Source: Patulibacter sp.
Lineage (GTDB): Bacteria; Actinomycetota; Thermoleophilia; Solirubrobacterales; Solirubrobacteraceae
DNA: 64,000 nucleotides
Assembly (NCBI RefSeq): GCF_030655195.1
Contig: NZ_JAURWA010000114.1
Coordinates: 1-64,000 of the forward strand
Direction: 5' to 3'
The stretch's first letter is position 1. The number at the start of each line of letters is the position of its first letter. Shown piece after piece: positions 1 to 10,972 of the stretch. Position numbers and translations under genes: made by a program. The notes under the pieces were generated by a model. The model did no database searches. It was not told the origin of the DNA and saw only the letters and a list, made by a program, of their open reading frames with translations.

Positions 1-467
1 CGGCCCCCGCCCCGCCCGCGGCTGCCGCACCCGCCGCCCCGATCGGCATCACCGCCGGCGACGTCGACGAGCAGCTGCCCGGCATCGCCGAGCGGATGAG
101 CGGGGCCGTGCGCGCCGCGCTCGGCCAGGCGCGCGCGGTGTCCGTCACGGGCAACGACCTCGTGCTCGGCGTGCCGGCCGGCAAGGCCACCGCCGCCCGG
201 ACGATCAACCGCGAGGACGCGAAGGAGAAGATCGCCGCCGAGCTCGAGGAGTTCCTCGGCGTCCGCTTCGTGATCCGCGCCGAGGAGCAGGCCGGGGTGG
301 AGGCACCCCAGGAGCAGCTCCTGCCCGAGGACGAGGTCGTCCGCCGCGTCATGACCGAGTTCGAGGCCGAGGAGGTCGGCGACGGCGCGTCCGGCGTCGC
401 CTCCCCGGGCACCGAGACCGAAGACCCCACGTCCGCACCCGAGACCCCCACCCCCGGAGATTCCTGA
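1..467 (+). CDS. dnaX: DNA polymerase III subunit gamma/tau, C-terminal part (truncated by window start)
   Basis: Frame open from the window edge; Ala/Pro-rich linker followed by a DnaX C-terminal-like segment (GDVDEQLPGIAERM...INREDAKEKIAAELEEFLGVRFVI); followed by ybaB and recR, the classical dnaX-ybaB-recR order. Confidence 0.8.
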   Translation, partial: APAPPAAAAPAAPIGITAGDVDEQLPGIAERMSGAVRAALGQARAVSVTGNDLVLGVPAGKATAARTINREDAKEKIAAELEEFLGVRFVIRAEEQAGVEAPQEQLLPEDEVVRRVMTEFEAEEVGDGASGVASPGTETEDPTSAPETPTPGDS

Positions 468-805
468 TGGCCCGTCAGCCGAACATGCAGCAGATGATGA
501 AGCAGGTCCAGAAGATGCAGGCCGACATGGCGGCCGCGCAGGAGGCCCTGAAGACCGAGGAGCTGGACGTCACCGCCGGCGGTGGCATGGTCACGATCAA
601 GATCACGGGCGCCCTCGAGGTCAAGTCCGTCACGATCGACCCCGACGCGATCGACCCCGAGGACGCGGAGCTGCTGCAGGACACGGTCACCGCGGCCGTC
701 AACGAGGCGATCCGCCAGGCGCAGGAGATGGCCGAGAAGCGGATGAGCGGCCTCACCGGCGGCATGGACCTCGGCGCCATGGGCCTCGGCGGCCTCGGGC
801 TCTGA
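467..805 (+). CDS. YbaB/EbfC family nucleoid-associated protein
   Basis: MQQMMKQVQKMQADMAAAQEAL...VTAGGGMVTIKITGALEVKSVTIDPDAIDPEDAELLQDTVTAAVNEA is typical of YbaB; sits between dnaX and recR. Confidence 0.95.
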   Translation: MARQPNMQQMMKQVQKMQADMAAAQEALKTEELDVTAGGGMVTIKITGALEVKSVTIDPDAIDPEDAELLQDTVTAAVNEAIRQAQEMAEKRMSGLTGGMDLGAMGLGGLGL

Positions 806-897
806 TGCCCCCGACGGCCGGCGCCCGCGACCGGGCGCCCCGCGCCCGCACGCGCCCGGCCGTCCCCCCGGCCCGTCGTCCGCGGCGGGGCTGAGCG

Positions 898-1566
898 GTG
901 CAGCCCGCTCCGATCGAGCGCCTCGTCGCCGCGTTCTCGCGGCTGCCGGGCGTCGGCCCGCGCACCGCGCAGCGCCTGACCTACCACGTGCTCTCCCGGC
1001 CGGACGAGGACGCCCGGGCCCTGGCGACGGCGCTCATCGAGGTCAAGGAGCTGATCGGCGAGTGCCGGATCTGCTTCAACCTCGCGGAGGGCGAGCGCTG
1101 CGTCGTCTGCGAGGACCCGCGCCGCGACCCGGCGCTGCTCTGCGTGGTCGAGACGCCGGCCGACGTCCTGCCGATCGAGCGCACCCACGAGTACCGCGGC
1201 CGGTACCACGTGCTCGGCGGCGCGCTCTCGCCCGTCGACGGCGTCGGTCCGCGCGACCTGCGGCTGCAGGAGCTCTACCGGCGCGTGCTCGAGGGGGACC
1301 CCGACGCGCCGGTCACCGGCGACGGGCCGCTCGTCGACGACGGCACCCGGCCTGCCGGCGGACCGACGGTCACCGAGGTCGTCGTCGCCACGAACCCCAC
1401 GACCTCCGGTGAGGCCACCGCGCTGCACATCGGCGCCGAGCTGCGCGAGCGCTCGCCGCAGGTGACGGTCACCCGGCTGGCCTCCGGCCTGCCGGTCGGC
1501 GCGGACCTCGAGCACGCCGACGAGGTCACCCTCGGCCGCGCGTTCGCGGGCCGCCGGGCGATCTGA
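898..1566 (+). CDS. recR: Recombination mediator RecR
   Basis: IERLVAAFSRLPGVGPRTAQRLTYH; zinc-finger Cys CRICFNLAEGERCVVCEDPRRD; Toprim VVATNPTTSGEATALHI; GTG start. Confidence 0.97.
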   Translation: MQPAPIERLVAAFSRLPGVGPRTAQRLTYHVLSRPDEDARALATALIEVKELIGECRICFNLAEGERCVVCEDPRRDPALLCVVETPADVLPIERTHEYRGRYHVLGGALSPVDGVGPRDLRLQELYRRVLEGDPDAPVTGDGPLVDDGTRPAGGPTVTEVVVATNPTTSGEATALHIGAELRERSPQVTVTRLASGLPVGADLEHADEVTLGRAFAGRRAI

Positions 1567-1798
1567 GTCGCCGGCCCGCGGCGCTCCGGCGGGCGGTCGG
1601 ATCGGGCCGTCCCGGGCCGGTCCGACCGCGGTCCGACCCGCGGGCCGGCCGCAGGCGGGGTCCGAGGGCGCGCTGAGACGTGGGCGGGGGGCAGGCACCG
1701 TCCGGGCGATCGCCTGCGGGCCTTCTGCCTCGGACGCTCGTCCGTATACGTTGTCACTCGTGTCGGTCCGTGCTCCCGCGGGCCGATCGAGAGGACAG

Positions 1799-4123
1799 AT
1801 GACGGCCCGCACCTCCCTGAGCCGCTGCACCGCCTTCGCGCTCGCCGTCGTCATCGTCGCCGGAGGTGCCGTCGCCGTCGCCGCGGCGGACGGCGGGAGC
1901 TCGGCCGAGGCGTCGGACCCCGTCGCGCTGAGCTCCGCCGACGCGCTCGGCGTGGCCGTCGCCGCCGACGGCACGAAGGTCCTGCGGACCGCCGACGGGC
2001 GCACCGTCCGCCTGCGTGGCGCCAACGTCAACGCCCTGGTCGACTACGGCGGGGTCCACGACACCGTCGCCGTCACCCCGGCCGACGGCGCGCAGGCCCG
2101 GGCGCTCGGCTTCTCCGTCGTCCGGCTCGCCGTGTCCTGGTCGCGCATCGCCCCGCGGCCCGGCGCCTACGACACGGCCTACCTCGACCAGGTCCGCACC
2201 GCCGCCCGGGCGTTCACCGACCAGGGCGTCCGCGTCCTGCTGGACCTGCACCAGGACCGCTACGCCGCGGGCCTCGGACCGTCCGGCGACGAGAGCGACG
2301 GCGCCCCCGCCTGGGCCTCCGCCACCGGCGGCGCCTCGACGGCGAAGGACTCCGGCGGGCACCCGTACTACGGGACGGCGGCCTCGCGGACGGCCGCCCA
2401 GGCCTTCTTCACCGACGCGACCGTCGAGGGCAAGGGGCTGCAGGAGCACTACGCCGACGCGCTGGCCCGGCTGGCCGCCGTCGGCGAGGACCTGGGGCCC
2501 GGCCTCGCGGGCGTCGAGCTCTACAACGAGCCGGTCGACCCCGTCGGGACGGACCCGATGGCGACCGACACGTTCTCGCCGACCCGCCTGTGGCCGCTCT
2601 ACCGCCGCCTGATCGGCCGCCTCCGCGGACCCGACGGGACCGGGCCCGGCGCGGGCGCCTACGACGGCCCGATCTGGTTCCAGCCGCAGGCCACGCGGAC
2701 CCAGACCGACGACGACGCCGTCGCCGCGCGGTTCAGCGACGACCCGAACCTCGTCTACGCGCCGCACGTCTACACCGACGTCTACAACGGCCAGATCGGA
2801 CAGGGCACGTACGCGAAGCTCGAGCGGAGCTTCGACGACGCGGCCGCCGAGGCCCGCCGCTACGGGGCGGCGCTCGCGCCCTCGGAGCTGCCCGGCGCCT
2901 CGACGGGCCCGTGGGAGCTGCACCGGGGCGAGGTCCTCCGGCACCTCGACCGCCTCGACGCCGGCGGCATCGTCTGGATCTGGAAGCAGGCCCCGGGGGC
3001 CGACTACGGCTGGGGCGTCCTGCGCGCCGACGGCGGGCAGCGCGCCGAGTCCGGCATCGCCCGCGACTACGGGCGCGCGCGGCTGCGGGCCTCGAGCACC
3101 GCGACGGCGACGTCCACGTGGGCCGACGGGACGCTGACCGTGCGCACGACGGGGGCGGGGGCCGTCGAGCTTTGGGACGGCGCGCGGTTCGCCGCCGCGG
3201 CCCCGTCCTCCGGTGCCGCGCCGGTCGTCACCGTCGACGGGGCCGCGCCGGGGGCGGGCGCGCTGACCGGCCGCCGCGCCGCCGCCACCCTGTCCTCGGC
3301 GACGGAGTGGGTCGGTGGCCGCGAGCTGCGCCTGACCCTCCCGGCCGGGGCGCACACCGTCGTCCTGCGCCCGGCCCGCGCGGGCGAGACCCCGACCCCG
3401 GCACCGCTGCCGGACGGGGATCCCGCGACGACGACGCCCGTCACGACGACGCCGGCCGTGACGACACCCGCGCCGACGACGCCCACGATCCCCGCCGCGA
3501 CGACCCCCGTCGCGGCCACGCCGACGACGCCCGTCGTCCCGTCGTCCGCGGCGACCACCCCCGCGGTCGATCCCGTCGGCTCGCTCGTCGGTGGCCTGAC
3601 CGGCGCGGTCGGCAGCCTCGCCGGGGCCGTGCTGGACCCGGTCCGGGCGGCCGTCGGGTCGCTCGGGTCGCTGCTGCCGTCGGCCCGCCCCGCAGCCGCC
3701 CCCTCGACCTCGGGTCGGCCCGGCGCCGGGGCCGCGCCCACCGTCTCCGCCGTGCGCGCCAGCCCGACCCGGTTCCGCCCCGCGGCAGGCGGCCGCGGCG
3801 GGACCCGCGTCAGCGTGCTCGTCGCCTCCGCATCGCGCCTGCGCGTCGCCCTCCAGCGACGCACCACCGGTCGGTGGTCGGGCGGACGCTGCGTCGTGCC
3901 CACCCGGCGCACGGGCGCGTCGGCGTCCTGCGTCCGCTGGGTCCACGTCACGGCGCAGACCCGCCGCGTCGCCGCGGGGCGCACCGTGGTGCCGGTGACC
4001 GGGCGGGCCGCGGGCCGTCCGCTGGCGCCCGGCGCCTACCGGGCCGTCCTCACCCCGACCGCCGGCCGCGCCGTCGGGAGCACCCGGACCGTTGCCCTGA
4101 CGGTCCTCCGCCCCGCCCGGTAG
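1799..4123 (+). CDS. Secreted GH5-family glycoside hydrolase (endoglycoceramidase-like) with Thr/Pro linker and C-terminal beta-rich domain
   Basis: Signal peptide after ATG at 1799; LRGANVNALVDYGG, VRLAVSWSRIAPRPGAYD, LLDLHQD, ELYNEP, YAPHVYTDVYNG, GGIVWIWKQAPGADYGWG; repeated TTP linker near residues encoded at 3400-3570. Confidence 0.8.
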   Translation: MTARTSLSRCTAFALAVVIVAGGAVAVAAADGGSSAEASDPVALSSADALGVAVAADGTKVLRTADGRTVRLRGANVNALVDYGGVHDTVAVTPADGAQARALGFSVVRLAVSWSRIAPRPGAYDTAYLDQVRTAARAFTDQGVRVLLDLHQDRYAAGLGPSGDESDGAPAWASATGGASTAKDSGGHPYYGTAASRTAAQAFFTDATVEGKGLQEHYADALARLAAVGEDLGPGLAGVELYNEPVDPVGTDPMATDTFSPTRLWPLYRRLIGRLRGPDGTGPGAGAYDGPIWFQPQATRTQTDDDAVAARFSDDPNLVYAPHVYTDVYNGQIGQGTYAKLERSFDDAAAEARRYGAALAPSELPGASTGPWELHRGEVLRHLDRLDAGGIVWIWKQAPGADYGWGVLRADGGQRAESGIARDYGRARLRASSTATATSTWADGTLTVRTTGAGAVELWDGARFAAAAPSSGAAPVVTVDGAAPGAGALTGRRAAATLSSATEWVGGRELRLTLPAGAHTVVLRPARAGETPTPAPLPDGDPATTTPVTTTPAVTTPAPTTPTIPAATTPVAATPTTPVVPSSAATTPAVDPVGSLVGGLTGAVGSLAGAVLDPVRAAVGSLGSLLPSARPAAAPSTSGRPGAGAAPTVSAVRASPTRFRPAAGGRGGTRVSVLVASASRLRVALQRRTTGRWSGGRCVVPTRRTGASASCVRWVHVTAQTRRVAAGRTVVPVTGRAAGRPLAPGAYRAVLTPTAGRAVGSTRTVALTVLRPAR

Positions 4124-4246
4124 ACGCCCGCCGCGAGCGGCCACGCGCCACCCCGGGGCGACCCGCCCGGCCGCGTCCCCGACGCCCGCCGGAGACGGCG
4201 TCCACCGCACCGGGCGCCGGCCCCTTCGGTTCCGTAGGCTGCGCGC

Positions 4247-5569
4247 GTGCTGCTGCGTCCGAAGCTCCCCGCCGTCCGGCTGCCCCGGCCGCCGCTCGTG
4301 CCCGACCCGCTGCGGCGCGTCGCGATCCCCCGGGACCTCGAGCCGCTGACCACGCGCTCACCGGCGGAGCGGCCCGCGGCCGAGGGCGGGATGACGCCCG
4401 AGGGCGTCGAGCGCATCTGGTCCGCGACCGAGCGGCTGTTCCGCCACGGGGTGCACCCGGCGATCACGCTGACGATCCGCCGCGAGGGCGTCGTCGTGCT
4501 GGACCGCTCGATCGGCTGGGCGCGCGGCGTGGGACCGGAGGAGCCGGCCGACGCCGAGCCCGTCCTGGCCACGCCCGAGACGCCGTTCTGCCTCTTCAGC
4601 GCGTCGAAGGCGGTGACGGCGACCGTCATCCACCTGCTCGACGAGCGCGGTCTGCTGCACGTCGGCGACCGGGTCGGCGAGTACGTGCCGGAGTTCGTCG
4701 GGCCGGGCAAGCACCGGATCACGATCGACCACGTCCTCTCCCACCGGGCGGGCATCCCGAACATCCCCGGGTCGGTCATCGACATGGACCGGATCCAGGA
4801 CCACGACTTCGTCATGGAGCACCTCAACGAGGCGCTCGTCCGGACCCGCCCAGGCAGCCGGCTCTCGTACCACGCGATCTCGGGCGGCTTCGTCCTCGCG
4901 GCGGTCGTCCGCGCCGTCACCGGCAAGGAGCTCAAGGACGTCCTGCGCGAGGAGATCCTCGAGCCGCTGGGGTTCCGCTGGATGGGCTACGGCGTCGCCG
5001 AGGAGGACCTGCCGCTCGTCGGCACCGCGCACGCCACCGGCCTGCCGCCGGTGCCGCCGCTCTCCACGGCGCTGACCCGCGCGTTCGGGATGTCGCTGGA
5101 CGCGGTCACCCACGTCTCGAACGACCCGCGGTTCCTGACGGCGGAGATCCCGTCGGCCAACGTCGTCTCGACCGCCGACGAGCTCTCGCGGTTCCTCGAG
5201 CTGCTGCGGGGCGGCGGCGAGCTGGACGGGACCCGCATCCTCGAGCCGCGGACGATCCGCCGGGCGATCATCGAGCGCTCGCACCACGAGATGGACCTGA
5301 CCCTCGGCGCGCCGCTGCGCCACGCCTCGGGCTACATGCTCGGCGCGAAGGCCCTCGGCCTGTACGGGCCCGACACGGAGAGCGCGTTCGGGCACCTCGG
5401 GTTCACGAACGTCCTCGGCTGGGCCGACCCGCGCCGGGCGACCTCGGTGGGTCTGGTGACCACGGGCAAGCCCGCGCTCGCCCCGCACCTGCCGGACCTG
5501 TGGAACCTGACGCGGCGGATCGGCCTGGAGGCCCCGAAGGTCGAGCACCCGGTCCTCTTCGGGGACTGA
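4247..5569 (+). CDS. Serine hydrolase, beta-lactamase/class C family (esterase-like)
   Basis: SxxK motif in [49 protein letters not shown]. Confidence 0.85.
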   Translation: MLLRPKLPAVRLPRPPLVPDPLRRVAIPRDLEPLTTRSPAERPAAEGGMTPEGVERIWSATERLFRHGVHPAITLTIRREGVVVLDRSIGWARGVGPEEPADAEPVLATPETPFCLFSASKAVTATVIHLLDERGLLHVGDRVGEYVPEFVGPGKHRITIDHVLSHRAGIPNIPGSVIDMDRIQDHDFVMEHLNEALVRTRPGSRLSYHAISGGFVLAAVVRAVTGKELKDVLREEILEPLGFRWMGYGVAEEDLPLVGTAHATGLPPVPPLSTALTRAFGMSLDAVTHVSNDPRFLTAEIPSANVVSTADELSRFLELLRGGGELDGTRILEPRTIRRAIIERSHHEMDLTLGAPLRHASGYMLGAKALGLYGPDTESAFGHLGFTNVLGWADPRRATSVGLVTTGKPALAPHLPDLWNLTRRIGLEAPKVEHPVLFGD

Positions 5570-5696
5570 GCCCGCGGGAGGGGTCGACGGCGGACGACTC
5601 GGGTGCCCGCCGGTCCGCGGGGGACCGGGTCGCCGCACCGGACGACGAGGAACGCGACGGTCCGTCACATCGCCCCGCGTCGCCGCACCGCGCCGG

Positions 5697-5858
5697 TCAG
5701 GAGCGGGCGCGCTGCTCCCGCAGGGCCTCGCGGAGGAACGCCGCGGTCAGCAGGACGAACAGGACGCCGAGGAGGATCGAGCCGTCGACGAACAGCGAGA
5801 CGGCGAGGATCACCCCGGCGACCACCATGATCCACTTCAGGACGAGCAGCGGGGGCAT
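5697..5858 (-). CDS. Small (53 aa) two-TM membrane protein, hypothetical
   Basis: [53 protein letters not shown]; hydrophobic pattern; ends in stop at 5697. Confidence 0.55.
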   Translation of the reverse strand: MPPLLVLKWIMVVAGVILAVSLFVDGSILLGVLFVLLTAAFLREALREQRARS

Positions 5859-5963
5859 CGGCCGAGCGTACAGCGGCTCGTCCGCCGCCCGGGTCGGTCG
5901 CCCGGGACCGCGGCGCACCTGGGGACGCGCCGGAAGGCCCGCCCCGTAGGATCGATCGCGCGC

Positions 5964-7288
<1,325 letters not shown>

Positions 7289-7292
<4 letters not shown>

Positions 7293-8266
7293 GCGGTCAG
7301 GCGCCCCGCACCCGGCGCGTCCCGCCCGGCCTCGGGCGGGAGCGGGGCGAGGCGACGTGGGTCGCGGAGCCAGCCCTCCGCCTCCGCCACCTCACCGGCG
7401 ACGGCGGCCAGGGTCGCCACGCCCGGCGCCGCGGCCACCCGCGGCGTCAGCAGCACCACGTCGAGGACCAGCGCCGGAGCGACCGGGCGCCAGGTCAGGC
7501 CGTCGCCCGTGCCGCCCGCGGGCCGGCTGACGATCGTCGCGCCCGCACCGTCGCGGATCGCCTGGTGCGCGGGATCGAAGGCCACGAGCGGCGGCTCGAG
7601 TCGCGGCTCGAACCCGGCGGCCCGGCAGGCGTCGACGATCGCGTCCCACCGCCCGGGGTTGGCATCGCGCGGATGGACGACGATCGGGACGTCGCGCAGC
7701 GCGGACAGGGAGACGACCTCCTGGGCGGCCAGCGGGTGGTCGTCCCGCAGGAGGACGCCCTGCAGCTCGCGACGCACGAGCCGGCGCTCGAACGCCGACG
7801 ACGCGGGGGGCTCGCGCAGGAGCGCGGCGTCGAGCGTGCCGGCACCCAGGGCCTCGAGGGCGTCGGCGACGCAGACGACCCGGGCGCGGACGTCGATCGC
7901 CCCGTCGCGCTCCCGCATCGCGGCGACGACGCGGACCGCGGTCTCGTACCCGGCGCTCGCGGCGTAGCCCAGGCGGACCGTGCGCGACTCGCGGTCGTCG
8001 CCGCCGAGTCGCTCGACGTCCTCGCGCAGCGCCTCGAGGTCCGCGATCAGGGCGGGCGCACGCGCGAGCAGCAGGGCACCCGCGGCGGTGGTCTCGAGGC
8101 CGTCCGGTCCCCCGCGGACGAGCAGCGGGGTCCCCAGCTCGTCCTCCAGCAGCCGGACCTGACGGCTCAGTGCGGGCTGGGCCACGAGCAGCCGCTCGCC
8201 GGCGCGCGTGAAGCTGCGCTCGGTCGCCACCGCGACGAAGTAGCTCAGGCGACGGAGGTCGAGCAC
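7289..8266 (-). CDS. LysR family transcriptional regulator
   Basis: [51 protein letters not shown] is a LysR HTH; GTG start at 8264-8266; stop overlaps lysC stop. Confidence 0.93.
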
Positions 8267-9816
8267 CCGTCCGACGATACGCGCTCGTCCCGTCGCGTCT
8301 GTGCCGTACGCCGCCTGCGCAGGAGTGCCGCGCTGACGAGCAGCGCCACGACGCAGACGCCGGCGAGGCCCCAGAGCGTGGCCTCGAACGCTCCCGCGTA
8401 GGCGTCGACGGCGACGTCGACCACGGACCGGCCGCCGACCCCGGCGGACGCCGCCGTGCCCTGCACGTCGCCCTGCGTCATCAGACCGGCGATGCGATCC
8501 GCGTCCACCGGGGCGGCGAGGCGGCCGTCGGCGGAGACGCCGCTCGCGGTCAGGCTGACGATCAGCGATCCGGCGACCGCGATCGCGAGGGTCTCGGCCC
8601 CCAACCGCATCGTGTTGAACAGGCCCGCGGCCATGCCGGCCCGGGCGGGCGGTACGACGGAGACCGCGGCGCCGTCGAGGATCCCGTTGGCGATCCCGAC
8701 GCCGGTGCCCGCGACCACCAGCGGCAGGGCGAGCGCGGGCAGGGCGCCGTCGGGCGGGGCGAGCGCGAGCCAGGCGACGCCGATGGACTCCAGCGCCAGT
8801 CCGGCGGCCACGAGGGTCCGGATGTCGGTCCGGGCCAGCAACGCGCCGGCGAGCACGGGGACCAGCAGCGTCGGGACCGTGAGGAACAGCAGCAGCGCAC
8901 CGGCGGTCGCGGCGTCCGCTCCGCGTACGACCTGCAGCAGCGTCGGCAGGTCGACGAGCAGCGGCACGAACGCGATGACGACGGCCATCGCCGCGACCCC
9001 GAGGCCGACGAAGCGGCGGTGGCGCAGGAGGCCCAGGTCGAGCATCGGACGCGCCGTGCGGCGCTCGACCGCGACGAACGCGGTCAGCAGCCCGGCGCCG
9101 ACGGCTGCGGAGACGAGGGTGCGACCGGACAGCCATCCGCGCTCCGGAGCCTCGACGATCGCGACGATCAGCACGGCCAGGGCGGCCGTGAAGAGGACGG
9201 TGCCCGCCCAGTCCACGCGCCCGGCGGCCGGGTCGCGGGACTCGTCCATCAGCCGCGGGGCGAGCACGCAGGCCACGGCGCCGAGCAGCGCGAGCACCAC
9301 GAGCACCGAGCGCCAGCCGACGACGTCGGTCAGCACCCCGCCGAGGACCGGGCCGAGCGCCAGGCCGGCGCCCAGCGTCGTGCCGAACGCCCCGAAGGCC
9401 CGGGCCCGCGCCGGACCCTCGAACCGGGCGGCCAGGAGCGCGCTGCCCGACGGCAGCATGGTCGCGGCCCCGACGCCGGCCAGGACGCGGGCCAGGTCGA
9501 GCACGAGGATCGACGGGGCGAGTGCGGCGATCAGCTGCCCGACGGCGAACAGGCCGGTGCCCGTGGTGAACAGCCGGCGTCGTCCGACGAGATCGCCGAG
9601 CGAGCCCGCGGCGAGCATCAGACTGGCGAACGCCACGTTGTACCCCGTCACCGCCCAGGCCTGGGCCGCCGCCCCGGCCCCCAGGTCGCGTCCGATGTCC
9701 GGCAGCGCGACGGTCACGCTGGTCAAGGACATCGGCGCGGCGATCAGGGCCACGAGGACGACCGCGAGGGTCCATCCGGCAGGTCGGGGGAGCAGGGTCT
9801 CGGGGGAGGCGCGCAT
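8245..9816 (-). CDS. MFS transporter, DHA2/EmrB-QacA type
   Basis: SVTVALPDIGRDLGAGAAAQAWAVTGYNVAFASLMLAAGSLGDLVGRRRLFTTGTGLFAVG; about 14 hydrophobic segments. Confidence 0.9.
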   Translation of the reverse strand: MRASPETLLPRPAGWTLAVVLVALIAAPMSLTSVTVALPDIGRDLGAGAAAQAWAVTGYNVAFASLMLAAGSLGDLVGRRRLFTTGTGLFAVGQLIAALAPSILVLDLARVLAGVGAATMLPSGSALLAARFEGPARARAFGAFGTTLGAGLALGPVLGGVLTDVVGWRSVLVVLALLGAVACVLAPRLMDESRDPAAGRVDWAGTVLFTAALAVLIVAIVEAPERGWLSGRTLVSAAVGAGLLTAFVAVERRTARPMLDLGLLRHRRFVGLGVAAMAVVIAFVPLLVDLPTLLQVVRGADAATAGALLLFLTVPTLLVPVLAGALLARTDIRTLVAAGLALESIGVAWLALAPPDGALPALALPLVVAGTGVGIANGILDGAAVSVVPPARAGMAAGLFNTMRLGAETLAIAVAGSLIVSLTASGVSADGRLAAPVDADRIAGLMTQGDVQGTAASAGVGGRSVVDVAVDAYAGAFEATLWGLAGVCVVALLVSAALLRRRRTAQTRRDERVSSDGCSTSVA

Positions 9817-9929
9817 CGGGCGACGGACGCTAGGTCCGCGCCGGCCGACCGTCCAAGACCGCTTCGGGCTGGGCCCAGAGCGGATCGGCATGACCTGCGA
9901 CGTCGGGGCCCGCGGGCACCGCCCTGCCG

Positions 9930-10109
9930 TCAGAGGACGGCGCGCACCAGCAGGTAGAGCACGGTCAGGACCGCGAGGAGCACGAGGACCGCGCAGCCCA
10001 GCGCGTTCTGGGCCCGGTCGAGGATCCCCGCCAGGCGGAAGGTCCGCGTCCGCTCCAGTCGGTCCAGGAGCGGCTCGCGCTCCCCGGGGTCCTGCGGGCC
10101 GTCGGGCAT
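9930..10109 (-). CDS. Small (59 aa) C-terminally membrane-anchored hypothetical protein
   Basis: MPDGPQDPGEREPLLDRLERTRTFRLAGILDRAQNALGCAVLVLLAVLTVLYLLVRAVL. Confidence 0.4.
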   Translation of the reverse strand: MPDGPQDPGEREPLLDRLERTRTFRLAGILDRAQNALGCAVLVLLAVLTVLYLLVRAVL

Positions 10110-10185
10110 GGCGGGACCGTACCGGGACGGCGGCGGCCCGCCACCCGGCGCAGGAGTCCCGCGCCCATCCCCTAGCCTCGTACGC

Positions 10186-10926
10186 GTGCAACCCGACCTG
10201 AGTCCCGAGGACGCCGACCGCCTGGACCGGCTGCTGCGGGCGGTCGAGCTGCTGGACCCCGACGCGGAGCTGCCCGGCGGCGCGGACGACGACGACATCG
10301 ACGAGGCGGAGCGCAAGCTCGGCCGGCCGATCCCGGCCCAGCTCCGCGAGTGGTCCCGGACGGTCGGCGGGGGAGCGGTGCTCCTCGGCGGCAACCTGCG
10401 CACCTACGCGCTGGTGAAGACCCGCCTGGTCCCGGGCCCGTACGTCGCGACGGCACGCAACGCGCTGCGCTCCCGCGAGTGGTTCGTGCCCGAGGAGGTC
10501 GTGCCGTTCGGGGCGGACGCCGGCGGCGACGTCTTCGGCATCTGGTCCCCGCGGGACGAGCCCGCACGGCCCTTCGTGGTCCTGATCGGTGCGGGCGACG
10601 GCGACGAGGACGTTCCGTCGTGCGCGATCGTCGGGGAGGACCTCTACGCCTTCCTGCAGGGCTGGATCGCCCATTACGTCTGGGCGCTCGAGGACACCGA
10701 GCCGGGGGGCCAGGAGCTGATCGACGAGGTGCAGGAGGAGCTCGAGCTGCCCCTGGACCTGCAGGGCGTGCCCGAGGAGATGGCACGCAGCGCCGGCGAG
10801 CACCTGCAGAAGACGCTGCGCTGGGCCAGCCCGTCGCTGGACGGGCTCGTCTACGACCCCGACAAGGGCTGGCCGCTGAGCGTCGCCGACGTGCGCGAGC
10901 AGGCCGAGGCGCTGCCGGACTGGTGA
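10186..10926 (+). CDS. SMI1/KNR4 (SUKH-like) family protein
   Basis: IDEAERKLGRPIPAQLREWSRTVGGG...FGADAGGDVFGIW...FVVLIGAGDG...DLYAFLQGWI resembles SMI1/KNR4; GTG start at 10186. Confidence 0.6.
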   Translation: MQPDLSPEDADRLDRLLRAVELLDPDAELPGGADDDDIDEAERKLGRPIPAQLREWSRTVGGGAVLLGGNLRTYALVKTRLVPGPYVATARNALRSREWFVPEEVVPFGADAGGDVFGIWSPRDEPARPFVVLIGAGDGDEDVPSCAIVGEDLYAFLQGWIAHYVWALEDTEPGGQELIDEVQEELELPLDLQGVPEEMARSAGEHLQKTLRWASPSLDGLVYDPDKGWPLSVADVREQAEALPDW

Positions 10927-10972
10927 TCCGCGGGTGGCGCGGCACCCCGCGCCCTGCGACCCTCCGACGGAC

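Noticed and set aside
475-2031. 518-aa minus-strand ORF over ybaB-recR
   Set aside because: Antisense shadow ORF typical of high GC; low-complexity Arg/Ala/Pro translation, conflicts with certain ybaB and recR.
1754-4210. 818-aa minus-strand ORF
   Set aside because: Antisense of the GH5 gene, composition artefact of GC skew at codon position 3.
2590-5949. 1119-aa plus-strand ORF
   Set aside because: Out-of-frame shadow of GH5 and serine hydrolase genes; Arg/Pro/Ala-only composition with no domain.
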